From QZKY01 sp942492925 (GTDB lineage Bacteria; Pseudomonadota; Gammaproteobacteria; Burkholderiales; Burkholderiaceae_D): DNA of 64,000 bases. The notes below the pieces were generated by a model. The model had not been told where the DNA came from and searched no databases. It worked only from the letters and a program-made list of their open reading frames with translations. The position numbers and the translations under genes were made by a program. Each line of letters opens with the position of its first letter. Within the stretch, counting starts at the first letter, position 1. This document shows positions 41,999 through 52,409 of the stretch, piece after piece. The stretch spans positions 1,860,001 to 1,924,000 of the forward strand of contig OW818641.1 in NCBI GenBank assembly GCA_942492925.1. Reading direction: 5' to 3'.

Positions 41999-43426
41999 TT
42001 AATAATTCATCGTGCGGCCATCCACGGCCAGCGCAGCTTCCTTCATCGCCTCGGACAACGTCGGATGCGCATGACAAATCCGCGCGATATCCTCGGACGA
42101 TGCACGAAACTCCATGGCCATCACCGCTTCGGCAATCAATTCGGAAGCCATCGCCCCCAGAACGTGTACTCCCAGAACTTCATCCGTTCGCGCATCTGCC
42201 AAAATTTTAACCATGCCTGCCGTCTCCCCCATGGCCCGCGCGCGACCATTCGCCAGGAATGGGAACGTGCCAAGCTTGTAAGCCACCCCTGCCGCCTTCA
42301 ACTGCTGCTCATTTTGTCCCACCCACGCAATTTCAGGCGAAGTATAAATGACCCACGGAATCGTGTTGAAATTCACATGTCCCTGCTGGCCAGCGATGCG
42401 CTCAGCGACAGCCATGCCCTCTTCTTCCGCCTTGTGCGCAAGCATCGGACCGCGCACCACATCGCCGACAGCCCACACATTTGGCAAGCTGGTGCGGCAA
42501 TCGTCGTCAACGTCGATAAAGCCCTTCTGATCCATGCGCAAGCCAACAGCCTGTGCATTCAACCCTGCCGTATTCGGCACGCGGCCAATGGACACAATCA
42601 GGCTATCGAAAATCGCCGTTTTGGCGTTGCGTTGCAGATCGTGATAATCGACCGTCACGCCTTTTCCGCTCGTCTTGATTTGCCCAATGGTCACGCCAAA
42701 CTCAAATACCAGACCTTGGCGAATAAATTGTCGATAGGCGTCTTCCGCGATTTGTCGATCCGCCACAGGAAGGAAATCCGGCATCGCTTCCAGCAAGGTC
42801 ACTTCCGCCCCCAGGCGACGCCAGACGCTGCCTGTTTCCAGCCCCACGACCCCGGCACCAATAATGCCCAATTTTTTTGGCACCGTTGGCATCGACAGTG
42901 CACCAATGTTCGACAGCACTTTTTTTTCATCGAAGGCGACATCAGGCAAGGCGCGCGGGCTGGAACCGGTGGCAATGATGACGTGCGTGCCAGTAATCAT
43001 TTCTTCCGTTTCGTTTTTAACGCGGATGCGGTATCTCTTTTCGGTCGCGTCCACGAACGATCCCCAGCCGTGAAAAAAGACAATACCGTTTTTGCGAAAC
43101 AGATAAAGAATGCCGTCATTATTTTGACGAACGATCTCATTTTTTCTGGCGAACATGCGTTCCATGTTCAGCCCCAGCACTTTGATCTCGACGCCATGTG
43201 CGGCAAACGTATGCGCAGCATGTTCATAATGGTCGGAAGATTGAAGCAAGGCTTTCGAGGGTATACACCCGGCATTCGTGCAAGTACCGCCGGGCGCAGA
43301 CTTGCCTTTGCCATCCGTCCACGCATCGACACACGCCACGGTAAACCCAAGTTGCGCAGCACGGATTGCGGCAATGTAACCGCCGGGACCAGCGCCTATC
43401 ACCACCACATCAAAATGCTTGTTCAT
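41999..43426 (-). CDS. lpdA: Dihydrolipoyl dehydrogenase (E3)
   Basis: 475 residues from the ATG at 43426, which has GGAGG eight bases ahead. The FAD motif VVVIGAGPGGYIAA is near residue 6, the redox disulfide in GGTCTNAGCIPSK near residue 45, the NAD-binding GIIGAGVVGLE near residue 180 and the catalytic HAHPTLSEA near the C-terminus. It reoxidises dihydrolipoamide of the 2-oxoglutarate dehydrogenase complex and may serve others. It is the last of the sucA-sucB-lpdA set. Confidence 0.96.
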   Translation of the reverse strand: MNKHFDVVVIGAGPGGYIAAIRAAQLGFTVACVDAWTDGKGKSAPGGTCTNAGCIPSKALLQSSDHYEHAAHTFAAHGVEIKVLGLNMERMFARKNEIVRQNNDGILYLFRKNGIVFFHGWGSFVDATEKRYRIRVKNETEEMITGTHVIIATGSSPRALPDVAFDEKKVLSNIGALSMPTVPKKLGIIGAGVVGLETGSVWRRLGAEVTLLEAMPDFLPVADRQIAEDAYRQFIRQGLVFEFGVTIGQIKTSGKGVTVDYHDLQRNAKTAIFDSLIVSIGRVPNTAGLNAQAVGLRMDQKGFIDVDDDCRTSLPNVWAVGDVVRGPMLAHKAEEEGMAVAERIAGQQGHVNFNTIPWVIYTSPEIAWVGQNEQQLKAAGVAYKLGTFPFLANGRARAMGETAGMVKILADARTDEVLGVHVLGAMASELIAEAVMAMEFRASSEDIARICHAHPTLSEAMKEAALAVDGRTMNY

Positions 43427-43458
43427 GGGGTTTTCCTCCAATAACAACCGTCACAAAA

Positions 43459-44703
43459 TTAAATATCCAGCAGTAAGCGCGCAGGATCCTCCATCGCTTC
43501 TTTGATGGTGACCAATGCCTGCACCGCTTCACGACCATCGATCAGGCGATGATCGTAAGATAGCGCCAGATAATTCATCGGACGAATCACAATCTGTCCA
43601 TTCTCCACAACAGGACGATCTTTGGTCGCATGGATTCCCAGAATCGCGGACTGCGGCGGATTGATGATCGGCGTGGACAACATCGAACCGAACACCCCGC
43701 CATTTGAAATAGAAAAGGTGCCGCCCGCCAAATCCTCCAGCGTCAGCTTGCCGTTTTTCGCTTGTTCGCCGAACTCGGCGATTTTCCGCTCAATATCGGC
43801 AATCGACATTTGATCCGCATCGCGCAATACCGGCACCACCAGCCCGCGCGGCGAACTGATGGCAATGCCAACGTCGAAATAGCCGTGATACACAATGTCG
43901 GCGCCGTCAATGGACGCATTCACCACCGGGAATTTCTTGAGCGCTGAAACCGCCGCCTTGACGAAGAAAGACATGAACCCCAGACGCACGCCATGCTCTT
44001 CTTCAAATTTGTCCTTGTAGCGATTGCGCAAATCCATCACCGGCTGCATATTGACTTCATTAAACGTCGTCAGCGTCGCCGTGGTCAGCTGCGATTCCAG
44101 CAAACGTTCGGCGATTCGTGCACGCAACCGACTCATCGGCACGCGATCGGCCGGTCGGTCGCCCAGATGCAGTTGCACCGGCACATCTACGGCCTGCAAC
44201 ACCGGCCTATGCGGCACCACGGCCGGCACCGCAACCGATTGACTTTCCATAGCCTGAATCACATCCTGCTTGGTCACTCGGCCGCCTTTGCCCGTGCCGA
44301 CCACCTGTTCAGGAGAGAGGTTGCTTGTCGCCAGCAACCGGGCTGCTGCCGGCATGGCTGTCGCGATATTTTCTCTCGGAACCGGCGACACCGACGCCCT
44401 AGATTGCGGCGCCACTTGGATAGGTGCCGCTTTCTTTTTTTCGGAAACGACCGTCGGCGTGGCGTCGCTGTCAATTAAGGCGATGACTTCCCCTGCCACG
44501 ACTTTCTCGCCTTCTTTTTTCATCATTTTCGTTAGCACGCCTTTACCCGGAGCGGGCAACTCCAGCACAACCTTGTCCGTTTCAATATCAATCAAATTCT
44601 CATCCAGAATGACGGCTTCACCGACTTGTCGGTGCCATTGCAACAGGGTCGCTTCCGAAACGGACTCTGATAACTTTGGAACTTTAACTTCAAATACCGC
44701 CAT
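43459..44703 (-). CDS. sucB: Dihydrolipoyllysine-residue succinyltransferase (E2 of 2-oxoglutarate dehydrogenase)
   Basis: 414 residues. An N-terminal lipoyl domain has the lipoylated Lys in IETDKVVLE (Lys44). An Ala/Pro linker leads to a peripheral-subunit-binding domain (ARLLATSNLSPEQVVGTGKGGRVTKQDV, abbreviated by its ends AARLLA and TKQDV), and the catalytic domain ends with SYDHRLIDGREAV. The enzyme transfers succinyl groups to CoA in the TCA cycle. It lies 42 bases after sucA. Confidence 0.95.
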   Translation of the reverse strand: MAVFEVKVPKLSESVSEATLLQWHRQVGEAVILDENLIDIETDKVVLELPAPGKGVLTKMMKKEGEKVVAGEVIALIDSDATPTVVSEKKKAAPIQVAPQSRASVSPVPRENIATAMPAAARLLATSNLSPEQVVGTGKGGRVTKQDVIQAMESQSVAVPAVVPHRPVLQAVDVPVQLHLGDRPADRVPMSRLRARIAERLLESQLTTATLTTFNEVNMQPVMDLRNRYKDKFEEEHGVRLGFMSFFVKAAVSALKKFPVVNASIDGADIVYHGYFDVGIAISSPRGLVVPVLRDADQMSIADIERKIAEFGEQAKNGKLTLEDLAGGTFSISNGGVFGSMLSTPIINPPQSAILGIHATKDRPVVENGQIVIRPMNYLALSYDHRLIDGREAVQALVTIKEAMEDPARLLLDI

Positions 44704-44745
44704 GATTTTCTCCGCTCATTTTTTTAAACTGTTTGATCGATAGCA

Positions 44746-47601
44746 TCATTTCGTAATAATCATGCCCTTCATTCGTCCGAACGCTGCAGCCAGCAACTCG
44801 CGTTGCTGAGCGATATGCTTGTAGTAGTAGCCAACAGCCGGCGAAGCGCTCGCCGGGCGGCCGGCATACGCCAGTTTTTGTCCGGCATCCATCTGACTGA
44901 GCAAGTTATGCTGAATCTGGAACCACGCGCCCTGATTCTGCGGCTCATCCTGCACCCAGATAACTTCCGAGAGGTTGGCATACTTGGCCAATTCATCCGC
45001 GTAAGCCTTGTGCGGAAAGGGGTAAAGCTGCTCGATACGGATGATGGCGATGTCACTCTTATTCTGTTCTCTGCGCGCATTCAACAGATCGTAATAAACT
45101 TTGCCAGAGCAAACGAGCATCCGGCGCACCTTGCTTGCCTCGATGGCCGCATCAACTTCACCGATCACGGTCTTGAACGATCCTTTCGACAACTCGCCCA
45201 AGGGCGAACTCGCATCTTTATGACGCAGCAAAGATTTTGGCGTCAATACAATCAAAGGTTTGCGGAATCGGCGAATCATCTGGCGGCGCAACAAATGAAA
45301 AATTTGCGCGGCAGTCGTTGGTTGCGCCACCTGGATATTGTGGTCGGCACACAATTGCAAAAAACGTTCCAGTCGCGCAGACGAATGCTCGGGACCTTGC
45401 CCCTCATAGCCGTGCGGCAACAGCATGACCAATCCGGATGCACGCCCCCATTTCACTTCCCCGGACGTGATGAATTGATCGATCACCACTTGCGCGCCGT
45501 TCGCAAAATCGCCGAACTGGGCTTCCCAAATCGTCAGCGTGTTGGGAACCGCGGTCGAATAACCGTACTCAAATCCCAGCGCTGCTTCCTCCGACAAAAC
45601 AGAGTCGATGACCGTGAACCGGGCTTGCCGATCTGAGACATGCTGCAAAGGCGTGTAATAGCCCTCTTCGGTGCGCTCGGTATTTTGATCGTGCAACACC
45701 GCATGGCGGTGCATGAACGTGCCTCGCCCCGAATCCTGTCCTGAAATGCGAATGGGATAGCCAGATGACAGCAAAGACGCAAACGCCAGATGTTCTGCCA
45801 TCCCCCAATCGAGATCCGCCTCGCCGCGTCCCATCGCCGCGCGATCTTTCAACACCCTTTCCGCCAGCGGATGCGGTTCAAATCCCGCCGGCACGGTCGT
45901 GATCCGTTCGGACAAGCGCTTCAATTCTTCCATCGGCACGGCCGTATCGGCACTGTCCGTCCATTTGCGACTCAGGAAAGGGGTCCAGTCCACTTCGGTG
46001 TGATTCGGGTAATGCGCAAAAACTGGATCATTGTCGAACACGCCGGAATCCATCACCTTGCGAAAAGAAGTGGCCACGTCTTCCTCTTCGCCTTGCCAGA
46101 TGATGCCTTGCGCAGCCAGTTTGCGTCCATATACGCGGCGCACGCCTTGGTGCGTCGCAATTTTTTTGTACATCAGCGGCTGCGTCAATGCGGGGGTGTC
46201 TTGTTCGTTGTGCCCCAGCTTGCGATAGCAAATGATATCGAGCACGATGTCCTTCCGGAACGCCATGCGAAAATCGAGCGCAATTTGCGCGGCGAGCACC
46301 ACCGCTTCGGGATCATCACCATTCACATGCAACACCGGCGCCTCGACCATCTTCGCCACATCCGTGCAGTACAGCGTCGAACGCGCATCACGCGGATCGG
46401 ATGACGTAAAACCGATCTGGTTATTGATCACGATATGCACGGTCCCTCCCGTACTGTAACCGCGCGTTTGTCCCAGATTCAGCGTCTCCATCACCACGCC
46501 TTGCGCCGTAAATGCGGCGTCGCCATGCACCAGCACTGGCAAGACTTCCGAACCGCTCGCATCGTCGCGATGATCCATGCGCGCCCGTGCCGACCCCACC
46601 ACCACTGGATCAACGATTTCCAGATGCGAAGGATTAAACATGAGTGACAAATGCACCGGGCCGCCCGATGTGGACACATCCCGCATAAAGCCCTGATGAT
46701 ATTTGACGTCGCCTGACGGCAAATCGGCAACATGCTGCTCTTCAAATTCGGCAAACAAATCCTTGGGCATCTTGCCCAGAGTATTGACCAGCACATTCAA
46801 GCGCCCACGATGCGCCATGCCAATCACGATTTCCTGTATGCCCTTCTCGCCGCCGCGCTGAATCACTTCCTCCAGCGCGGGGATGAAACTTTCACTGCCC
46901 TCCAGCGAAAAACGCTTCTGGCCGACATATTTGGTGTGCAGGTAGCGCTCCAGTCCTTCGGCAGCGGTAATCCGTTCGAGAATCCAGCGTTTCTTTTCAT
47001 CGGTAAATACCGGCGTTGCCAGCGTCGATTCCAGGCGCTGCTGCATCCAGCGTTTTTGCGCCTGATCGCTGATGTACATGAATTCGGCGCCAATTGATCG
47101 GCAATAGGTGTCGCGCAGCAACTGGAGGTGATCGCGCAGCGTCGTCGTCTCGACGCCGAAATAGGTATTCCCAATGTTGAACACCAAATCCATGTCCGCA
47201 TCGCTGAAACCATAAAACGATGGTTCCAGTTCGGGAATGCTCGGACGGGGATGTCGTTGCAGCGGATCGAGATTAGCCCAATTGGAACCCAGAATACGGT
47301 AAGCCGCCGTCAATTGCTGCGAGGCCACCTGCTTGCGATCCATGACGGTACCAACCGGCGCCGCCACCGTCCGAAAGGGTCCTTGCTTCGCACGCTCGAC
47401 AAATGAGGCGATGATCGGCGCATGCGGCACATCGTGGCGACGACTGCCATCTACGGCAGGCACGTCTTGCATGGCATTGAACCATTCTCGCCAATTATCC
47501 GGAACGGAAGTGGGATTATTGAGATAGGCTTCGTACATATCTTCAATGTACGAAACGTTGCCAGCCGAGAGGCAGGCGCTCGTTGTCAATTCCTGCATCA
47601 T
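44746..47601 (-). CDS. sucA: 2-oxoglutarate dehydrogenase E1 component
   Basis: 951 residues from the ATG at 47601 (AGGTGA ahead); a GTG at 47610 is in frame three codons upstream. The N-terminal E2-binding stretch YEAYLNNPTSVPDNWREWF (residues about 24-42), the thiamine-diphosphate region GMAHRGRLNVLVN near residue 260 and the C-terminal PLIVLTPKSLLRH are typical of the SucA family. The thiamine-dependent enzyme decarboxylates 2-oxoglutarate and passes succinyl to lipoyl-E2. It is the first gene of sucA-sucB-lpdA. Confidence 0.96.
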   Translation of the reverse strand: MMQELTTSACLSAGNVSYIEDMYEAYLNNPTSVPDNWREWFNAMQDVPAVDGSRRHDVPHAPIIASFVERAKQGPFRTVAAPVGTVMDRKQVASQQLTAAYRILGSNWANLDPLQRHPRPSIPELEPSFYGFSDADMDLVFNIGNTYFGVETTTLRDHLQLLRDTYCRSIGAEFMYISDQAQKRWMQQRLESTLATPVFTDEKKRWILERITAAEGLERYLHTKYVGQKRFSLEGSESFIPALEEVIQRGGEKGIQEIVIGMAHRGRLNVLVNTLGKMPKDLFAEFEEQHVADLPSGDVKYHQGFMRDVSTSGGPVHLSLMFNPSHLEIVDPVVVGSARARMDHRDDASGSEVLPVLVHGDAAFTAQGVVMETLNLGQTRGYSTGGTVHIVINNQIGFTSSDPRDARSTLYCTDVAKMVEAPVLHVNGDDPEAVVLAAQIALDFRMAFRKDIVLDIICYRKLGHNEQDTPALTQPLMYKKIATHQGVRRVYGRKLAAQGIIWQGEEEDVATSFRKVMDSGVFDNDPVFAHYPNHTEVDWTPFLSRKWTDSADTAVPMEELKRLSERITTVPAGFEPHPLAERVLKDRAAMGRGEADLDWGMAEHLAFASLLSSGYPIRISGQDSGRGTFMHRHAVLHDQNTERTEEGYYTPLQHVSDRQARFTVIDSVLSEEAALGFEYGYSTAVPNTLTIWEAQFGDFANGAQVVIDQFITSGEVKWGRASGLVMLLPHGYEGQGPEHSSARLERFLQLCADHNIQVAQPTTAAQIFHLLRRQMIRRFRKPLIVLTPKSLLRHKDASSPLGELSKGSFKTVIGEVDAAIEASKVRRMLVCSGKVYYDLLNARREQNKSDIAIIRIEQLYPFPHKAYADELAKYANLSEVIWVQDEPQNQGAWFQIQHNLLSQMDAGQKLAYAGRPASASPAVGYYYKHIAQQRELLAAAFGRMKGMIITK

Positions 47602-47928
47602 TTTGCTCACCTTTCCTCGCGCTTCGCGAGATTAGCGGGTTCCGGAAACGATTTTCCCGAACCGTCCATCGTGCAGCCTTACCGCACCGTGGATGCATTA
47701 CATAGCAGATTGCAAATATTGTGTGCGAACACACGTTGTCAGTTTAGCGCAAACGGCGCGCATTTCGTTGATTTTCACCAATGCGAACTGGGTTATTTCA
47801 TCCTTTTTTGTACCGTAACCTGATTTTGCGTTCGGCCTGACGACCGCCCCGCAAGTCAGCCCCGTATAAAAACAAAGCCGTCCCAGGCAAAAAACCCGGA
47901 ACGGCTTGCAAAGAATAAAACGAAAAAA
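47602..47928. other. Intergenic region gltA-sucA
   Basis: About 327 bases holding the gltA terminator at its right side. A CTGACA, 17 bases and ATATTT on the minus strand is a weak promoter candidate for sucA, and short dyads lie at CTCGCG-CTT-CGCGAG (47615-47629) and GTGTG-CGAA-CACAC (47730s). No gene is seen. Confidence 0.4.
47868..47911 (-). terminator. Rho-independent terminator of gltA
   Basis: On the minus strand AAGCCGTTCC...GGGACGGCTT forms a hairpin, followed by TTGTTTTT. It begins about 20 bases after the gltA stop. Confidence 0.75.
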
Positions 47929-49230
47929 CTAGCGTTCGTAAAGCGACTTCACGTCACGACGAGGTGCACCGGTGTACAACTGACGTGGCCGCGCAATGCG
48001 ATGCTCCGGATCGGAAATCATTTCCTTCCATTGCGAGATCCAGCCCACCGTACGTGCCATCGCAAAAATACCGGTGAACATGGCCGTCGGGATGCCGAGC
48101 GCCGACTGCACGATGCCCGAATAGTAGTCCACGTTCGGATACAGTTTGCGTGCGACGAAATAGTCGTCGTCGAGTGCGTATTTTTCGATTTCCAGCGCCA
48201 CCTTGAAGAGCGGATGATCCTTCAAACCCAGTTCGTTCAAGACTTCGTGACAGGTTTCACGCATCAGCGTCGCGCGCGGATCGTAATTTTTGTAAACGCG
48301 ATGACCAAAGCCCATCAAACGCACACCGGCTGTGCGCGCCTTCACATGCTTGATGAATTCCGGCACTTTATCAACCGTACCGATTTCCTGGAGCATAGCC
48401 AGCGTCGCCTCGTTGGCGCCACCATGTAGCGGCCCCCACAACGACGCAATGCCCGCTGCAATGCAGGCAAACGGGTTGGCACCGCTCGAACCGGCAAGCC
48501 GTACCGTCGAGGTCGAAGCATTTTGCTCGTGATCCGCATGCAGAATCATGATGCGATCCAGCGCCCGCACCAGCACATCGTTAACCTTGTAATCTTCCAT
48601 CGGCGTCGCAAACATCATGCGCAGGAAGTTGGCGCTATAGGAAAGCTCGTGACGCGGATAAACGAAAGGTTGGCCAATCGAATACTTGTACGCCATTGAC
48701 ACCAGCGTTGGCATGCTCGCAATAATCCGCAATGCCGAGGCTTCGCGACTCGCCGGATCGCTGACATCACTGGAATCATGATAAAACGCGGACAATGCGC
48801 CCACCGTCGCCACCAGCACCGCCATCGGATGCGCATCGCGACGAAACCCGCGGAAGAAAAACTGCATCTGCTCATGCACCATTGAGTATTGCCGCAACTC
48901 TTTGACGAAGGTTTCCTTTTCGCTCACGTTCGGCAACTCGCCTCGCAACAGCAAATAACACACTTCCATGAAATCGCTTTTCACCGCCAATTGCTCAATC
49001 GGATAACCGCGATACATGAGTTCGCCTCGCTCGCCATCGATATAGGTAATCGTCGATTCACAGGATGCCGTCGACATGAAGCCCGGATCAAAACACAACT
49101 TCTGGTTCGTGGTGTACAGCGAGCGAATATCAATTGCGTCCGGGCCTATCGTGGCCTTGTAAACAGGCAATTCCACGGAAGGAGAGCCATCCGAAAAGGT
49201 AATGGTGGCTTTGGTGTCAGTTTTCTTCAT
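47929..49230 (-). CDS. gltA: Citrate synthase
   Basis: 433 residues, the length of the NADH-sensitive type II enzymes of Gram-negatives. The active-site His in MILHADHEQNAST lies near residue 229, GFGHRVYKNYDPRA near residue 304 carries the second His and the active-site Asp is near residue 365. It condenses oxaloacetate and acetyl-CoA. It is on the same strand as sucA but has its own terminator and is divergent from the aconitase gene, so these form a TCA-cycle block. Confidence 0.97.
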   Translation of the reverse strand: MKKTDTKATITFSDGSPSVELPVYKATIGPDAIDIRSLYTTNQKLCFDPGFMSTASCESTITYIDGERGELMYRGYPIEQLAVKSDFMEVCYLLLRGELPNVSEKETFVKELRQYSMVHEQMQFFFRGFRRDAHPMAVLVATVGALSAFYHDSSDVSDPASREASALRIIASMPTLVSMAYKYSIGQPFVYPRHELSYSANFLRMMFATPMEDYKVNDVLVRALDRIMILHADHEQNASTSTVRLAGSSGANPFACIAAGIASLWGPLHGGANEATLAMLQEIGTVDKVPEFIKHVKARTAGVRLMGFGHRVYKNYDPRATLMRETCHEVLNELGLKDHPLFKVALEIEKYALDDDYFVARKLYPNVDYYSGIVQSALGIPTAMFTGIFAMARTVGWISQWKEMISDPEHRIARPRQLYTGAPRRDVKSLYER

Positions 49231-49673
49231 GTCTTGTTAGTTGGTCGAAGTTTACGCAAGAAAACGGAAAGCAGGAGGCAACCGTTTTGGCCGTCTCCCC
49301 CAATGAGGGTGCAATAATAACGGATATCCTCCTTCATCGGGGAATATCCTAAGGCAAAACGGGCGAATTTTTATAGTAAAAATGGCAATTCGCCAGTGTC
49401 AGGCATCTCTTCATACCGCATAGAAACCAATATACTCCTTCCCGACAAAAATCGCATGCCTAAAAGCAGCTCAAGCATTAATCGGCTGCCCAATATATAA
49501 GCAAGCCTTCTCCCTGTCGTTTTCGCTAACCGCCCCTGCGCCCTGGACGATTTATAATAGCCACTGGCGTTGGGCTGGTGCCGATATTTTCGCGCAACGA
49601 AACACCTTTTTCGCATGCGCGACCTTGCAACCGCCCCTCGTTTACATCATTCATCATCCCCTTTGGAGAAATC
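49231..49673. other. Divergent regulatory region gltA / acnA
   Basis: 443 bases between two divergent TCA genes. A perfect TATAAT at 49553-49558 could be the acnA -10, with a poor -35. An 8-bp inverted repeat GGCGAATT / AATTCGCC (49362-49369 and 49387-49394) surrounds an AT-rich stretch that contains a TATAAA on the minus strand and might be an operator for gltA. No gene is seen here. Confidence 0.5.
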
Positions 49674-52409
49674 ATGTCCCGAAGTGCTCCGCTCAGTACG
49701 CTGAATACCCTCAAGGATTTCAAGCTCTCGAAAAACCAAAAAGGCCTTTTCTACTCCTTGCCAGCGCTCGAAAAATCACTGGGCGTGAAGCTCTCTCGCC
49801 TGCCGGTGTCCATTCGCATCGTGCTCGAATCCGTGCTGCGCAACTGCGACGGGCAGAAGGTCACCGAAGAGCATGTGCGCCAACTCGCGAACTGGCAACC
49901 GAATGCCGACCGCACGGATGAAATCCCCTTCGTCGTCTCGCGCATTCTGCTGCAAGATTTTACCGGCGTACCGCTGCTCGCCGATCTCGCCGCAATGCGC
50001 AATGTCGCATCGCGCATGGGGAAAAAACCGAAGAATATCGAACCGCTGGTGCCGGTCGATCTCGTTGTCGATCACTCGGTGCAAATCGATCATTTCCGCG
50101 AAAAAAATGCGCTGGACTTGAACATGAAGCTGGAATTCACGCGCAACAACGAACGCTATCAATTCATGAAATGGGGAATGCAAGCCTTCGATACGTTTGG
50201 CGTGGTACCGCCGGGATTCGGCATCGTGCATCAAGTGAACCTCGAATATCTCGCACGCGGCGTACACAAACAGACCACTCGGGACGGTGATGTGTACTAT
50301 CCCGACACGCTCGTCGGCACCGATTCACACACCACCATGATCAACGGCTTGGGCGTCGTCGGCTGGGGCGTGGGCGGCATCGAAGCCGAAGCTGGCATGC
50401 TGGGGCAACCCGTGTATTTCCTCACGCCAGATGTCGTTGGCGTGAACCTTACGGGGCGTTTGCGTGGTGGCTGCACCGCCACCGATCTGGTGCTAACGAT
50501 TACCGAAATGCTGCGCAAAGCCAATGTCGTCGGCAAGTTTGTCGAATTTTTTGGCGAAGGCGCCGCCTCGCTATCGCTCACGGACCGCGCCACGATTGCC
50601 AACATGGCACCCGAGTATGGCGCGACCATGGGCTTCTTCCCGGTAGATGACGTCACGGTTGCATATCTCGAAAGCACGGGACGCACAGAGGAAGAAATCG
50701 ACGCCTTTGCGTCTTACTTCAAAGCACAACAACTCTTTGGCATGCCCGAAGTCGGCGACATTGATTACTCGCAAACATTCACGCTCGATTTGGGCACAGT
50801 GGCACCGTCGCTATCCGGCCCGCGTCGTCCGCAGGATCGCATCGAAATCGGTAACGTGAAGAATAATTTTGCAGAGCTATTCACGAAATCCGCCGCGCAA
50901 AACGGTTTCAACAAAAAAGCGGAAGATCTCAACGCAACTTACGAAACCGACGCTGGTGTAAAGGTGAAAAACGGCGATGTATTGATTGCGGCAATCACAT
51001 CCTGCACCAACACATCGAATCCTGGCGTTTTGATCGCAGCCGGTTTGCTCGCGAAAAAAGCCGTCGAAGCGGGACTCACCGTCGCCCCGCACATCAAAAC
51101 CTCGCTCGCACCGGGATCGCGCGTAGTCACCACTTACCTTGAAGCGGCTGGCTTGCTGCCGTATCTGGAAGAACTGGGTTTTGGCGTCACCGCTTACGGT
51201 TGCACCACTTGCATCGGCAACTCGGGCGATCTCACATCGGGTATGAACGAAGCCATCGCAAAAAACGACATCGTGGCAGCGGCCGTGTTGTCTGGCAACC
51301 GCAACTTCGAAGCGCGCATCCATCCAAACATTCGTGCGAACTATCTCGCGTCGCCGCCGCTGGTCGTCGCGTATGCCATCGCTGGCACAGTCTGCAAGGA
51401 TTTGATGACCGAACCGATTGGCCAAGGCAAAGATGGTCAGGACGTCTGGATCGGCGACATCTGGCCGAGCGATGAAGAAATCGCCAAGCTGATGAAGTTC
51501 GCGATGAACGCCAAAACTTTCGAAGAGAATTATGCCGACGTGAAAGGCGCGCCGGGCAAACTCTGGGAAAGCATCACCGGCGTAGCGCAAGGCGATGTCT
51601 ACAACTGGCCGAAATCCACCTACATCGCCGAACCGCCGTTCTTTGCGGACTTCACGATGGAACCGAAAGCCGCCGCTGGCAACATCTACCGTGCACGCGC
51701 GCTGGGCATTTTCGGCGACATGATCACCACCGATCACATTTCGCCGGCTGGCTCGATTGGCGCCAACACGCCTGCGGGCAAGTGGCTACTGGAAAACGGC
51801 GTGCAAAAGGCCGATTTCAACTCTTACGGCGCGCGACGCGGCAACCATGAAGTGATGATGCGCGGTACCTTCGCGAACGTGCGCATCCGCAACCTGATGC
51901 TGCCCGCCAAGGCAGATGGTTCGCGCGTGGAAGGTGGCCTCACTCTCCATCAACCGGATGGCGTGCAAATGCCAATTTACGATGCAGCGATGCAGTACCT
52001 CGCCGATCGCGAGCCCACCGTCATCTTTGGCGGCGAAGAATACGGCGCTGGCTCATCGCGCGACTGGGCGGCCAAAGGCACGCAATTGCTCGGCGTGAAA
52101 GCGGTAATTGCGCGTTCGTTCGAACGCATTCACCGCGCCAACCTCGTCGGCATGGGCGTTCTGCCACTGCAATTCACGGGCAAGGACAGCGTGCAAAGTC
52201 TTGGCCTCACGGGAGAGGAATGGTTCAGCTTGACCGGACTGGATGGCGAACTCAAGCCGATGCAGCCTGTCACTCTAACCATCGCGCGCGCAAAGGGCCC
52301 GTCGCAACAAATCGAACTGCTGCTGCGCATCGACACGCCGATTGAAGTGGATTACTACCGTCACGGCGGCATTTTGCCATTCGTGTTGCGGCAGTTGCTT
52401 GCTGCATAA
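49674..52409 (+). CDS. acnA: Aconitate hydratase A
   Basis: 911 residues from the ATG at 49674, with GGAG ahead; the frame upstream to 49578 crosses the promoter zone. The cluster-ligand region has ITSCTNTSNPG (first Cys) near residue 448 and YGCTTCIGNSGD (the Cys pair) near residue 516. FGGEEYGAGSSRDWAAKG near residue 785 marks the C-terminal swivel domain. The length and motifs fit the AcnA/IRP type rather than AcnB. It interconverts citrate and isocitrate using a [4Fe-4S] cluster. Confidence 0.96.
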   Translation: MSRSAPLSTLNTLKDFKLSKNQKGLFYSLPALEKSLGVKLSRLPVSIRIVLESVLRNCDGQKVTEEHVRQLANWQPNADRTDEIPFVVSRILLQDFTGVPLLADLAAMRNVASRMGKKPKNIEPLVPVDLVVDHSVQIDHFREKNALDLNMKLEFTRNNERYQFMKWGMQAFDTFGVVPPGFGIVHQVNLEYLARGVHKQTTRDGDVYYPDTLVGTDSHTTMINGLGVVGWGVGGIEAEAGMLGQPVYFLTPDVVGVNLTGRLRGGCTATDLVLTITEMLRKANVVGKFVEFFGEGAASLSLTDRATIANMAPEYGATMGFFPVDDVTVAYLESTGRTEEEIDAFASYFKAQQLFGMPEVGDIDYSQTFTLDLGTVAPSLSGPRRPQDRIEIGNVKNNFAELFTKSAAQNGFNKKAEDLNATYETDAGVKVKNGDVLIAAITSCTNTSNPGVLIAAGLLAKKAVEAGLTVAPHIKTSLAPGSRVVTTYLEAAGLLPYLEELGFGVTAYGCTTCIGNSGDLTSGMNEAIAKNDIVAAAVLSGNRNFEARIHPNIRANYLASPPLVVAYAIAGTVCKDLMTEPIGQGKDGQDVWIGDIWPSDEEIAKLMKFAMNAKTFEENYADVKGAPGKLWESITGVAQGDVYNWPKSTYIAEPPFFADFTMEPKAAAGNIYRARALGIFGDMITTDHISPAGSIGANTPAGKWLLENGVQKADFNSYGARRGNHEVMMRGTFANVRIRNLMLPAKADGSRVEGGLTLHQPDGVQMPIYDAAMQYLADREPTVIFGGEEYGAGSSRDWAAKGTQLLGVKAVIARSFERIHRANLVGMGVLPLQFTGKDSVQSLGLTGEEWFSLTGLDGELKPMQPVTLTIARAKGPSQQIELLLRIDTPIEVDYYRHGGILPFVLRQLLAA

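Noticed and set aside
42065..43444. Plus-strand frame of 459 codons
   Set aside because: It is antisense to lpdA, which has all E3 motifs; the shadow has no recognisable features.
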